This document shows positions 14,385-30,725 of a DNA stretch of 64,000 bases, in pieces. The translations under genes and the position numbers were made by a program. Origin of the DNA: Atrina japonica (Eukaryota > Mollusca > Bivalvia > Pterioida > Pinnidae). The DNA is taken from positions 186,001 to 250,000 of the forward strand of contig BROG01000546.1 of assembly GCA_030159075.1 (NCBI GenBank), given 5' to 3'. How positions within the stretch are numbered: position 1 is the stretch's first letter; every line of letters starts with the position of its first letter. The notes under the pieces were generated by a model. The model was not told the origin of the DNA. It saw only the letters and a list, made by a program, of their open reading frames with translations, and searched no databases.

Positions 14385-15345
14385 GATCAAAATCCCACTG
14401 TTATATTGGGATACTACACTTCACAAAACCCTATATAAGCAGAGGTAGGAAGCACGATCAAGCAAATATCCTATCAAACCTTTTATCTTTACTTCTTACC
14501 AAAATGTTGATAACTGTTAAGGAGAAACTGCAATACTCAGCAATATTGTACAGTTGCTGATTCCAGATACGGCGTAAATCAGTTGTGGATACTTCAACTT
14601 TCAACCAGCATTAAGACTATTTACAGACACACACTTTTTCTCAAAATATATAGCATCAATACATGTCATTTTTCTATTCTTTATATAACAAATTTTGCAT
14701 ATAAATTAAACGAGAGACGTTTTGGCATTATGCATCTACAACACACTAAAAAGTGGTAGCCGGAAAGTTACTGGTATTCATTAACGCTTCTAACTCATAC
14801 AGTTCATTTTAGACACAGACGGGGTATTAACATTCAGGCTACACGACAAACGGGACGTTTCCAGCTTACTAATTGTCAGTTTTCAACATTCAAGTAGCAA
14901 TACCCCGCCATTGGCAGCATATGTTGTTTATAATATCACAGACGATCCAATGTGTCAGAGAGTGCTCAACATATGTACATTTCATACACTGAGGCCAAAT
15001 ACTTATTGTTAAGTTGTTGTCACAGATATATATCAAAAATAGTGTTTGTTTTTAACATCCAATATTGTACGGTCGGTATAATTGGCAATTACCATGTTTC
15101 ACTGAATAAAGTTACTAATTTGAAAGCGGGTGTCGAGTCTTCTGCACCAAGTGTGATGGGAATTTATTCCTCACTTATCACATTTGAAATTGACAATGGA
15201 CTCGCAGCAAGTATGATCGGTCTACCGGTCACTCCTCCATGACACCTGTTCCCACCTCTGAACTTTTGTCCAATGTTTGTACAATGTTCGCCAGATTTGT
15301 ATATTGTCTTTCAACTATCCTGCATATTACCACTTTGGTTAACTT
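14384..15345 (+). mobile_element. PLE-B copy, strongly decayed
   Basis: Traces run in PLE-B order on the plus strand: LYWDTTLHKTLYKQR at 14399, the LLIPDTA..ISCGYF region (14550-14600), CACAGACGGGGTATTAACA and ACACGACAAACGGGACG (14815-14860, the LYDKRDD region), GTACGGTCGGTATAATTGGC (15067), and the tail GTCACTCCTCCATGACACCT near 15228. Many stops and indels. The left edge touches an ATT microsatellite. Confidence 0.65.
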
Positions 15346-16589
15346 ATCCTTTGGTTACGCCTATTTTGACAATTTCCTATATGCATGTATGCTCTTTCGT
15401 GCATTAAATACATTCAGGACATCCGCACAAGACAAAGTAAAGAATTAGAAGTACCAATAAACAAAATCGTGATCTCTAATGTCTTGAATTCCGTACTGTA
15501 TTAAAGAAAACGGCACATTAAAAGGTTTTAAACATTGGATGTATCCTTTTAAAATTTCGATTGCTTTTAATGACGAATTCATTATGGAAAATCTAGATAA
15601 ATTTACATCTGTTTCTGAATTTATCGTGAACCTTATTCTTTTCATTCATGGTATTGGTGTTTTTGTATATTTTGTGGCTTTAATTTATTAAGTGTTAAAG
15701 TCCATAATCCTGTTGAAATTAAATATCACGTCAAATAGTACACCATAAGTACACCCTGAAGCATTAAACTTCTCCTAGAACAGTGCACAAGATAGATGCC
15801 AAGTATGACTTTGCATCTCCAATAATATAGCAGCCTGGATGAATTGTCCAAATGGGAATTAATCATTCTAGTTGTTTACGCAAGCTAAATAACATTGAAC
15901 TCGGTTTATGTTGATATAATCGGATTTTGTTTGGTTTACGAAAGAAAGTAAACATTCTACTTTGAATCTTATATTATGATTTCAGGGATTTCTGGTAGCT
16001 CAAATAGTGTCTTCTGCAGAGTAAGGGGTTTCTGGTAGCTCAAACAGTATTGTCTGCAGAGTAAATGATATGGTCATTACTTAATACGTTGACTATACCT
16101 ACACTGACGGAAAAATATTTGTTTTTGTAATAGTGCTCGATCATGATAAACACTTCAACTCTGCCAGTGGATAAATAGTTTACATCCAATATTCATATTT
16201 ACACCAGGTCAAGCAAACGTCTTTCCAAGAAACATGATAGTATTCATGCGATCTGGGCACCAAGTAGCTGATTTACAGAGACGAGTCACTGCGTTAGCTA
16301 GTTAAAACCATTACGGCAATACGGTGACAAACCCCTATCTGCCAAATGGACTGACGCTGTTCTAGCATCGTGACATAGACTCAACATACACAACAAGGTT
16401 ATTATTCAATATTACAATAATCCTTTATGTGTTTTGTATTCAAGCTTTCCTCTTTCTGATTACCAAGAGCTGATGTATACGCCATTTTGCATTGCTGATT
16501 ACAGAAGAAGTATGAAAAGTGAAACTTCATCTCAACCAAACATGCTTTTATTTGTAATGTGTTTTACTAAGGTAAAACGAAGCAGTGCA
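15346..16589. other. Intergenic
   Basis: Only the 40-bp direct repeat at 15985 stands out. The 85-codon frame at 16434 overlaps the PLE-A fragment and is not a gene. Confidence 0.5.
15985..16064. repeat. Two-copy 40-bp direct repeat
   Basis: TTTCTGGTAGCTCAAAYAGT followed by CTGCAGAGTAA is present twice at a 40-bp spacing. Confidence 0.85.
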
Positions 16590-16692
16590 AAATTGATATT
16601 GGAAACTCCAAGTTCATTACAATACCACCGATTGGATATTACAATGGTCTCAGCAGGAATAACAATTGTAAATCCCGAACAGGATGGATGAG
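16590..16692 (-). mobile_element. PLE-A tail fragment
   Basis: The order CAAGTTCATTACAATACCA, CAATGGTCTCAGCAGG, TAAATCCCGAACAGGATGG follows the PLE-A tail of the 39.1 kb copy, read on the minus strand. Confidence 0.55.
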
Positions 16693-16907
16693 ATTAGGTT
16701 TCTAAAAGAAGTTAGCGTTCTTTGTATGCATGCTACACCCGTATATGTAATTGGGGAAATAAAATCCATCGCCTTCAAGCAGTAGATTCAGAAGGTCTAT
16801 TTGTTTTCAGTTAAGGGTATGAAATATGTTAATTAAAAAATTTCAGTCATTCCCGGATATCTTAAGGTATCCGTGAATTTTCAAGATGACACTATTCCAC
16901 GATGGTA

Positions 16908-17494
16908 CAGGGTGTTTAAAAACCTGTCCTCACTTCAAATGTCCATAAATCTTTGCAGGCACGTAATTTAAAATTGTGATGTTCATAAGAAATATAATTT
17001 AATTGAAAATATATGATTATTTAAATCTAAAACCTATGAGATCAGATGCTATTTAATGCTATCACCAATGACATCACCATAAATGAGCATTTTTCTACCA
17101 ATGTGGATGACAAGAACCTTCATTTTCACGATGTTAAATTTTATTTCGAGTATACCCAACCTACTCAAATTGATCTTGATTGCTTAAAAGAGGCAATAAC
17201 GAAACAATTGTAAGAATTCCATTGGATATACATGGAAATGTGAGTCGAAACATCCTAGCGGTGGACATTGGAATATGTAATGAAAAATAACGTTTAACTG
17301 GTAATTTTCCAAAATGTGTATAGTTTAGATTATGGCGCACCTAAATAATATCTAATATGTATGCGTTAAACGTTATATACCAACAATATTGTTATAAAAC
17401 ATTCTTTAATATGATATATCCCCTTGATTGATATGTAGTTTGTAATATATTTTATTGAACGGTTAAGTCGGGACATGTTTTTTGAAACACCCTG
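16908..17494. mobile_element. MITE-like TIR element with TA duplication
   Basis: Terminal inverted repeats of about 30 bp: CAGGGTGTTTAAAAACCTGT at the left, and the reverse complement CAGGGTGTTTCAAAAAACAT at the right, flanked by TA on both sides (16906 and 17495). 587 bp, no convincing transposase. TA duplication suggests a Tc1/mariner-type mobiliser. Confidence 0.75.
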
Positions 17495-17757
17495 TACATA
17501 TATAAAGAATTCACAAACGGTATCACATGGTGGTGCTCATTTTAATTCTTTGTGTCATCTTTAGAGACGCAGTGGTATTAAAACGTAATGAAATATTTTT
17601 GCAGTGAATACAAGCATCTTATTATAGAATGTGTTTGGTAATTGAGGCAGAATGTTTTTGAAACACTGTTTGATATCATCTTAGCCGAAACCTTCATTGT
17701 TTATTTCTGTTAAATCTTAAATTTTAGTAACTAATAAAACTTTGGTAATTTTGGTAA

Positions 17758-18810
<1,053 letters not shown>

Positions 18811-20266
18811 AATATAAAAATTTCAGATACCAAAGTATAAATCAATAGAATGTCCAGGACATAGATACAAATCCGTTAAAAATGGACAAACACGGACCTC
18901 TGGAAACCAAGAGGTGGGATCAGGTGCCATGGAGGAGTAAGCATCCCCTGTTGACCGGTCATACCCGCCGTGAGTCCACAGTCAAGTCCAATGAAACACG
19001 TGAGGAGTGTATCCTCGTCACAATTGGTACAGACGTCTTAACAACCGCCAACGAAAAGGCAACTCAACATTTCAATTAGTGAAACAGAGTAGTCGCAAAC
19101 AAGCCTATTATACCGACCGTAACATTTGCGGAACGTTGACATTAAACGCGGTTTCGATATCCCTGTGTCAATAATTTGTCAGTGAGTAGTTTACCTCTGT
19201 ATATGAAATCTTCATATGTTGTGCACGCCCTGGCATATCGGATCATTTGTGAAATATAAAACTCCATATGCGGGTGACTGAGGGATATTACTACTTAAAT
19301 GTGGAAAATTTACGATGGGAAAGCTGAAATCGTCGCGTTTATCGTATAGCTTAGTTGCTAATTTTCCGTCTGTGTTTATATTAAGTAAAATGTCTAAGTA
19401 TGAAGCGTGTATGCTTGATTATGTTGTATCTTTAATTTCTAGTTCGCTGGGATATATCGCATTGACATATGTATGAAAATTGTCATTATTAATTGACAAA
19501 ACGTCGTCGATATATCTAAATGTCAAATTAAAGGACAGCGCTAACTTTTTCTTCTTTTGATTCAGCAGTTTCTGAATGAAGTTTGCTTCGTATGAATAAA
19601 GGAACAGGTCGGCCAATAAAGGAGCACAATTGGTTCCCATAGGAATGCCGACAGTTCGTTGAAAGACCACGTCTCCGAACATTACAAATATATTGTCTAT
19701 TAGAAATTCCAGCATGTTTATTATATCAACTTCAGTATATTTATGTATAGAATCAGAGTGGTGTTTGACGAAATAAGTACCCTGATAGCCAATCACTAGA
19801 TATTTAAATTTTCGGGTACCACCTTTAGTGAAAAAGCAGTTGTCTACAATGCTGAAAAGTCTTTCTTTTAATTTTTTATGTGGAATAGTAGTGTAAAGGG
19901 TAGAGAAGTCATAAGTTTTGATATTGTGAATTCGAGAAAAGTTGTGTGCCTTCAAATTTTCTAAAATCTGTTTAGAATTTTTAAGTATCCACATCTGATT
20001 TACACCGCTTTTGGAATAAGCAACTGTACAGTATTGTTGAAGTTTCTCCTTAATTGCTTGTCAATATCTTGGTAAGGAGTAAAGATAAAGGTTTGGTAGA
20101 GCATTTGCTGGATCCTGCTATGTTTCTTTGTTTATATGGGGTTTTATGAAGTTTAGGTATCCAGTATAAATGTGGTAGCTGGAAATCGGTATCCGTTGTA
20201 GGTTTATCAAATGAGCGTAATACGGACACGTGATTTTGAAGGATCTCGTACTTTGAAAGTGAGCTG
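18811..20266 (-). mobile_element. PLE-B copy, largest and best preserved
   Basis: Read on the minus strand from 20266: LYWIPKLHKTPYKQR, then an open stretch of 191 codons (19994-19419) with DFSTLYTTIPH, NMLEFLIDNIFVMF, GIPMGTNCAPLLADLFLYSY (RT palm) and FRYIDDVLSINN (catalytic aspartates intact). A stop at 19419 replaces a sense codon; the same frame continues ASYLDILLNINTDGK and LYDKRDDFSFPIVNFP, then a one-base insertion near 19255 shifts it into [14 protein letters not shown]. The tail with GRQGMLTPPWHLIPPLGFQR ends at 18811. The Met at 19994 is internal to the RT domain, not a start codon. The upstream DKG region is missing. This is a dead copy. Confidence 0.85.
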
Positions 20267-20307
20267 ATGAACTCATTCTTACTACTGATGAACTCATTCT
20301 TACTACT
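20266..20307. repeat. Two-copy 21-bp direct repeat at PLE-B 5' edge
   Basis: GATGAACTCATTCTTACTAC occurs at 20266 and 20287, just beyond the point where this PLE-B copy stops matching the 28 kb copy. Confidence 0.8.
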
Positions 20308-22011
20308 TGTATATGAATATCACACTGGATCTGACCTTTTATTCACAAAATGTAAAGGAATAGAAGATTGTTTATGCCAGTGTATAGCTCTTATTTGTTA
20401 TTGTACATCAAGCACAAGTAGTAAAGTTAGAAATAACTGAAGTATATTTTTGGTTTGTAAGCACAGCTAATGTCCCTTTAATATGTGTCTTTTTATGTGT
20501 TTTAATTATATAAAGATGAAATCTGAATGTTACAAACGGTTAGGTTATAAATGACACTGTAAAACAATTACTTTTCTACTTTATAGATTAGATATGATTC
20601 TTAAAGAGCTGAATAAAACCTAAGAAGACTGTTATTTGCTGTCATTATAACACTACGGTAACGATACTACCCTAATTCAGATAAGAAACATTGGTCTGGG
20701 CATAATATAAACTGTATTTTGTCACTTAGAAATTGACAGTTATACAATAGAGATTGAGAAGGCATGGCGGATTAAAAAGTCTAAATATGTCGCAAACCCC
20801 AAATCACACTAACAACCCAACTATATATATATATTTGTTCAAGAATGTTAATATCAAACTGTATGACAGTAATGAACGTGTAAAAAGAATTCATTGACGT
20901 TTTTTATAGGTTGACAACAATTTGATTTGACCCATATGCCTACAGGTTGAACTCAATCGGAAAACTTTTTTGTGCATGCTCACCCCAATAAAAATTTCTC
21001 GGAAAATTTATAAATTCAGTAGTGAAAGAAAATGATCACTAATAGATTAAAAACAAAATGTATCCGTTGTAATATTTAACAAACAAAATCAGGTTATGTA
21101 TGGGCGATTAGTTGTTTGAACTCTGGAATCAAAGTCAAGGTCGTTGGCTAACATTATTTTCAGTAATTATCCTTCCAGAGGCGTCTTTGGAATTTAGGTT
21201 ACCGTGTGATAAGTTAGATTTCTTGGACAGAATTTACAGATTATACGGGATACTTATAATTTTCCGACACGGAAGCATTATTTCACTCTTTTATACAGCA
21301 ATACCTATCAGTTTTCAATGATGAAAAAATCGATTTTGAGCGATAATATGCCTTTGAATTCTAATTTCAGTCTTAGCCTGTGTTATCCTTTTGATTATTA
21401 TTCATAACTAGATATTCTGAAGGCTCTTAATAGAGAAATTCAATAACAGGCATAACTAAATACAAGTTGACGGCCCTATTAGGAAAATAAACCGACTATT
21501 CATATTTAAGTAATTGGAAGGCGAAGATTGATAATGATGAAGAATATGCATCCGACTCCATAAAGACAATATCTGTGTACAGTCACATGTATCATATGTC
21601 GTTTAGATGTAGGTTTAGTCCTTTTCACTAACCATTATGCTATAACTATGTCCGATTTCAGACAAAATGAATTGTGTTTGTCATGATAATATGTCTATAT
21701 CAAAATTCGTTTCATGATTTAATGGATGTGGATTAATGATAACAGATATTCTCTATATTGTCGATTTATTTTGTTTCCAATCTGTTGAAAATGACTTTGA
21801 AAGGTGCTGTAAAACACGTTTATTTCGAGAAAGTGAATATCGACTAAATTTGAAAAGTGACCTAGGAATGAATGCAAATATTTTGGGAATGTGTTTTCTC
21901 TAAATGTTTATACATCTCTCTCCACATATATCACAATTTTATGTGGCTTTCATAGTTTCAAAATTTTATTAAAATAACTGTTTAGTATGCAAATTGCATT
22001 GATACACACAC

Positions 22012-22015
<4 letters not shown>
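20308..22015. other. No recognised feature
   Basis: The 69-codon frame at 21112 has no family resemblance. Confidence 0.5.

Positions 22016-22095
<80 letters not shown>
22016..22095. repeat. (TA)n microsatellite
   Basis: Preceded by a short CA run; lies about 30 bp outside the left foldback arm. Confidence 0.97.
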
Positions 22096-22101
<6 letters not shown>

Positions 22102-22127
22102 TAGTCATAGCTAAGGAAACGTATTAA

Positions 22128-24025
22128 TAAGATTTTTTTATTTCTCGTTTTTTCTAGTTTTTTTTTTTCAAACTTTATCTTGGAATTTTCAATTTCAAAG
22201 TTGGCTTTTCCAACTTTTTTCTTGCTTTACCATTTTTACTCTTGGCTTTTTTTACTTAATTCTTGGAATTCCCAACTCTAAAGTAGGATTTTGCAACCCT
22301 ATTCTTGGAAATTCCAATTTTATTCTTGGCTTTTCCAACTTTTTGTCTTGGAATTTCCAAATTAAATATTGGCTTTTTCAACTTGTTTTTTATCTTGTCA
22401 CAATTTATATAAATATGGCCTAAATAAATAAACAGGCACTCGGACGGCGTGAATTGACTAAATTTGAATATCTATAGTTTTAGGATACCGTGTGAGACAT
22501 CATGAACAGTGCAATTACTGATTAGCAATCGGGCAATTCTTCGCTAAAATGATGGAGTTAAAAGGAAAATGATTACATATGGAGTTTATGTTTCACAAAT
22601 GATCCGATATGCCAGGGCGTGCACAACATATGAAGATTTCATATACAGAGGTAAACTACTCACTGACAAATTATTGACACAGGGCTATCGAAAACCGCGT
22701 TTAATGTCAACGTTCCGCAAGTTTTACGGTCGGTATAATAGTCCTGTTTGCGACTTCTCTGTTTCGCTAAGTGAAATGTTGAGTTGCCTTTTCGTTGGCG
22801 GTTGTTAAGACGTCTGTACCAATTGTGACGAGGATACACTCCTCACGTGTTTCATTGGACTTGACTGTGGACTCACGGCGGGTGTGACCGGTCGACAGGG
22901 GATGCTTACTCCTCCATGGCACCTGATCCCACCTCTTGGTTTCCAGAGGTCCGTGTTTGTCCATTTTTACCGGATTTGTATCTATGTCCTGGACATTCTA
23001 TTGATTTATGCTTTGGTATCTGAGGTTTTTATATATTACACATCTACATCGAAATTATACCCCGAGAGACTATGATTTTTGACCCATATTCCTAAACATG
23101 GGGCTGAAATACGCCGGAATGTAGCATCGATACAAATAAAATTAAACATCTGGCACATATTGAATTATTTTACACAGTAATTTATCAAATGGACGCATTT
23201 TTAAGTTCCTATTCGATATGATTTTTAAATTTTATGTTGGTCAAAACGTTATATAACCTTAGGAGACGACATATTGATTCCGATGGGAGATCCTTGGAAA
23301 TTTTGTGAAGTCATTTTATTTATCTTCATTACGTCACAAGACAGAATATTTATTTTTAATCTTTTTGGGCCAGATTTTTTTTTTTTCAGTTTCTTTGCCT
23401 TTTTTATCAAGATTGTACTATAAGATGGTGACAGATCTAGACATGTTCAAAATATCAACATAAATTCATACTATTCAAAACTCAATTACTGCACATGAGA
23501 TTAATTTACTCGCATCTTGTAGTGGTTTTATCAGCACCCAGAAATGAAACTATGCTCTCATCTGCTAATATATCACATTGATTATACATCTCAAAAGAAG
23601 ATTATATCATCAAATATAATACATAAGATATAAATGTTAGGGAGTGTGCTGCCCGGAATATTTTTCTTATTATTTGATAAAGATTGTAAGACTATTCTGT
23701 GGCTTCCAGACACTAAATTGTGGCATCTTTATTCTTCAAAGATATTCCATTGAAAAATTGATAAACAAATAATTTTCAGCAGACATAAGCTGAATGCTCC
23801 ATTGTTGTGTAACGCATACAGATACATACTGATTTTGATAGAGATGCATAAGACAAAGTTAGAAAAGCCAAGAATAAAGTTGGAAAAACCAATTGTAAAG
23901 TTAGAAATTCCAAGACAAAAGATGCAAATCCAACTTTCAAGTTGGAATTTCAAAGAAAAAAATGGAAAAGACAACTTTAAGTTGGAAATTCCAAGAAAAA
24001 GTTGAAAAGCGAGAAATGAAAAATC
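22128..24025. mobile_element. Foldback-type element with subrepeat arms
   Basis: The left arm (22128-22395) and right arm (23845-24025) are inverted relative to each other, each built from about 20-bp subrepeats of the type AAGTTGGAAATTCCAAGA. Outer ends match: GATTTTTTTATTTCTCG at the left, and CGATTTTTCATTTCTCG as the reverse complement of the right. The interior of about 1.4 kb carries a PLE-B copy. The right arm translates into an LEKPRIKLEKP-like repeat, which is a by-product. Confidence 0.65.
22576..23038 (+). mobile_element. PLE-B copy, 3' third, well preserved
   Basis: Starts within the C-terminal RT region: [40 protein letters not shown], stop at 22806-22808. The tail frame GVTGRQGMLTPPWHLIPP then LGFQRSVFVHFYRICIYVLD leads to the shared 3' end TTTGGTATCTGAGGTTTTTA. 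This copy lies inside the 22.1-24.0 kb foldback-like element. Confidence 0.85.
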
Positions 24026-24202
24026 GTCATGTCTAAAAGAAGCTAGGAACTTATGATATTTAAGTCACTTGTACATCTAAAATCTCGGTAATATTTCAAG
24101 TTTGACAAAGTAGTCGCAAAACATAAGTTCTTATCTGTAATATATGATATGTTCTATTTTACAGGGGGCACAGTAAGACAGCTTGGCATAATGATAATAA
24201 CA

Positions 24203-24372
24203 TATCAAATCTCACACACCAAAGTTTAAATCTATAGGATGTCCAGGATATAGATACAAATCTGGTAAAAATGAACAAACACGGACCTCGAAAAACCGAG
24301 AAGTGGAATTAGGTGACATGGAGGAATAAGCATCAACTGTCGACAAGCCACATCCGCTGCTAATCCACAGTG
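24203..24372 (-). mobile_element. PLE-B tail fragment
   Basis: AGGATGTCCAGGATATAGAT, AAATCTGGTAAAAATGAAC, AAACACGGACCTCG, TCGACAAGCCACATCCGC. A 5'-truncated minus-strand tail with the common 3' end. Confidence 0.8.
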
Positions 24373-24597
24373 CATAAGCACCATCATGTCTGTACCAGAC
24401 TTTGTCATCTTTTGACTGTACAAATGATAAGTTGGTTATGTCGCTGAGGATAACCGGAGGGCACCGAAAAAATCTCTGCGAGTCCCAGTAGACATTCAGT
24501 ATGCAATTTGGTCCTTTTCATTTCATTAAATGTATGTACCGAGTATCCTCGGGGACAAAATGTCCACCTGCAGAGATACATACTCGGTGGTAAAAAT

Positions 24598-24665
24598 ATA
24601 AAAAAACCTCAGATACTAAGATATAAATCTTTAGTATGCCCAGGATATTGTAAAAATATGGCAGG
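24598..24665 (-). mobile_element. Very short PLE-B 3' terminus
   Basis: AAAACCTCAGATACTAAGAT followed by CTTTAGTATGCCCAGGATAT corresponds to only the last 60-70 bp of the PLE-B tail. Confidence 0.6.
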
Positions 24666-24684
24666 AACAAATCTGGGGTCTCTC

Positions 24685-25835
24685 AAGATTCTGGACGAAG
24701 AATACTTGGCACCCCCCCCCCCCCCAAAAAAAAAATCAAGACTTACAATACTTGATCCTTTGAAATACATAACAAACAAAACTTGAACTCCTTAAATACA
24801 TAACAAACAATGCTTGGTCCTCTAAAATACATAGCGAACAATGTTTAGTCCTCTATAATACATAGCGAACAATGCTTGGTCCTCTATAATACATAGCGAA
24901 CAATATTTAGTCCTCTATAATACATAGCGAAAAATGCTTGGTCCTCAATAATACATAGCGAACAATGTTTAGTCCTCTATAATACATAGCGAACAATGCT
25001 TGGTCCTCTATAATACATAGCGAACGATACGTGATCCTTTAAAGTACATCACGAACAATACTTGATAAAATGTATAACGAATGATACATTTATAGCAAAA
25101 TAAACATACCCGATAAAAATCGCCCTCTAAATATTCATATCAATAGAAATGGTCCTCTTAATATACATAGCGAATAAAAATGGTCCTCTAAATATACTTA
25201 GCGAATAAAATATTCCTGTCAATATTCATAGCAAATAAAAATGGTCCTCTAAATAAACATGGGGAATGATACTTGATCTAAATAAAATATGGGCCAAACT
25301 ACTTGGTCCTCTAAATAAATATTACTTGGTTTTCGTTATTTACAGGGCCAACAATATTTGGTCACCTAACTATACAGCAATAACGATTCCAGATTCTCTA
25401 AAAACAATTGGTTATCTATATAAACAGCATAATATAAACAGCATAATATGGCACCTGATCCCACCTCTTGGTTTCCAGAGGTCCGTGTTTGTCCCTTTTT
25501 ACCGGATTTGTATCTATGTCCTGGACATTCTATTGATTTATACTTTGGTATCTGAGGTTTTTATATATTTATTATATAACAATATTTGATTCTTTCAATA
25601 TACAATATGACCAATACTTTGTCAATTTAATATATAGGGTAAACAAAACATGGTCCTTTAGATATACAGGGCGAGCAATACTGGGTACTATCAGTATATA
25701 GGGCGAACAATAAATGATCCTTTAGATATATCGGGCGAACAATATTTGGTCGTCTCAAGAAATGGATAGAACTTAACCAGATTCTCTAAATTTACAGGAT
25801 GAACAATACTTGGTCCTTTCAAGAAAGGGGGGGGG
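24685..25835. repeat. 31-bp degenerate tandem array
   Basis: Core at about 24800-25070: units of ATACATAGCGAACAATG plus CTTGGTCCTCTATA. They decay outward into variants such as GCGAATAAAAATGGTCCTC up to a G-run at 25828. A PLE-B tail (25448) interrupts it. Confidence 0.85.
25448..25571 (+). mobile_element. PLE-B tail inserted in 31-bp array
   Basis: TGGCACCTGATCCCACCTCT through CCTGGACATTCTATTG to CTTTGGTATCTGAGGTTTTT. Nearly identical to the 22.9 kb tail, so a recent insertion into the older degenerate array around it. Confidence 0.85.
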
Positions 25836-28965
<3,130 letters not shown>

Positions 28966-29719
28966 TCTTTACACGTTCTTGTTGAAATGAATTGAGGTAC
29001 TTTTAGAAAATGCAAAACGGTGACAATACAATCGCCGAACGATATTCTATTTCTTGTACATAATTAATGATTAATAACTTTAGGTGTGAAGGGATACCCA
29101 GAGAAACAGGTGTATTTCAGTGAGATCTGTCTTAAGTTAACAGCAACAGTGTAATAGAGGTAGATTAGAACAAAATATAGAAATGAAATTACCTCGATGT
29201 CAAACATAGTTCATTACAGATATAACACATTGGTAATAACTGAACTTCATGAACTGCACACGTCACCTTGTAGATAATGTTCACGGGTAAAATGTTCATA
29301 TCTATATATCTAAAAATTATATATCTAGAATAATAGTTGAACATGCAGGGTAAACAACCGATACTAACGGTGTATACATATGCCTTATACAGTTGAAATT
29401 TACTTTCTTATGTTTTGAAAATTAGTATGAAGTATTCAACAGATAACACATTGTTTGAAAATGAGACCACCCCCGCAATTAGATAATTGACACAATGAGA
29501 AAAACATATAAAATTAAAACAAAAATGTTTATCAAATTTGATTTTCTCATTACAATACTACACAACACAATTCTTAATTTACACGATTTGTTAAAGCTAT
29601 GATGATAATATAAAAATCACGGATACGGAAATATGTACTAATTCATGCACATAAATTAGTTACATGGAAAACACGGCCCGACAATATCCGACATTTCAAC
29701 TATACATTTGTATTTATTA

Positions 29720-29830
29720 CTTTCCCTTTAGAAAATCTGTTTTAAATTGGAGCCCAGCTAATGGAGTCTTGTTGACAGAAACGATCGTTTTGAGCATTAT
29801 AATGTTGGTCTTGTGTTTAATATGTTTAAA
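29720..29830 (+). mobile_element. Partial retrozyme-like unit with hammerhead remnant
   Basis: Matches the 3' part of the 12.3-14.2 kb units: TTTAGAAAAT, a GGAGCCCAG arm, core CTAATGG, TTGACAGAAACGATCGTT, TTGAGCATTATAA. The hammerhead remnant spans 29751-29795. Stem I pairs at five of six positions, counting one G-U wobble. No second unit is visible beside it. Confidence 0.45.
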
Positions 29831-30639
29831 TAGCACAAGTAACGATATATACCATGTTCTGGCTGGACAATTTGGTATCTGTATATTCATATACTTAAAA
29901 TAGACACTTATACATGCAACGCAGACAAATGCTATGGTTTCTATAATCCAATGCCATTTTCCTGAAATAGAATATCTTCACAGAAACTGTATTCATTCAC
30001 TTTTGGGTTTTTTTGTTAATGAGTATGGAATATTTAATTAACAAGGTATTCAATGATATCTGCCTCCTCATTGTAAAATGCACACCGACATCAATAAAAG
30101 GAGAAATGCAGAATAAATAAATCACGTAGTCAATATGATCAAGTGATATTCAACATGGTTTTATGCGCATGCTCATTATATCTCTCAAACAAAACCTCAT
30201 GATATTATTATTATGCAAGATTTATTCAAATATATTTCTTCAACTTAGGATCTGGCTTGTCAAACATTTGCCAGGTCGGATGTAACCGCGATATTCTTAA
30301 CACTAGGGTAGATTAATAGAATCTTATATGAATGTGTAGAGTGAATAAGGAAATGTACACCTGAGTGGCTAGCTTCCGCTTGTCCGATCCAAAGGTTTCC
30401 CAATACTTACTACGATGGTTGAAATTTCTTTTTCCACTCAACACACCCATGTTTGATTATTTTTCTCCTATGATTCAAATAAAATCTGATGCAACTTTAA
30501 CCCTTTTCCCACTGAACATCTGAGCGGTATGCTCTTTCTATTGTCTTATACTAGTCTATTATCGTCTGTAGGGGTGAAAGGGTAATGCAATGTATTCTCA
30601 TTACATAAAAGTCCTTTGTTATAAAATTATATATGCATT

Positions 30640-30725
30640 TTTTATAAACTGAAGTTCAAATGATGAAATATAACTGACAGAATCGATCGTCTTGAGCATT
30701 ATAACTTTGGTATTATGCTAATAAT
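30640..30725 (+). mobile_element. Partial retrozyme-like unit with hammerhead remnant
   Basis: The motif spans 30654-30697: arm GTTCAA, core ATGATGA, a stem II region ending CTGACAGAATC, GATCGTC, and arm TTGAGC. Stem I pairs fully, with one G-U wobble. The changed C3 and the GAAT in place of GAAA mark it as decayed. It ends with ATTATAACTTTGGTATTATG, the family terminus. Confidence 0.5.

Noticed and set aside
19419..19994. A functional 191-aa reverse transcriptase gene
   Set aside because: The frame starts at an internal Met of the RT domain and ends at a nonsense codon, with homology continuing on both sides; it is a fragment of a dead element.
23802..24005. A small repeat protein with LEKPRIKLEKP units
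   Set aside because: It is the coding-like translation of the right foldback arm, and the left arm is the inverted non-coding counterpart.
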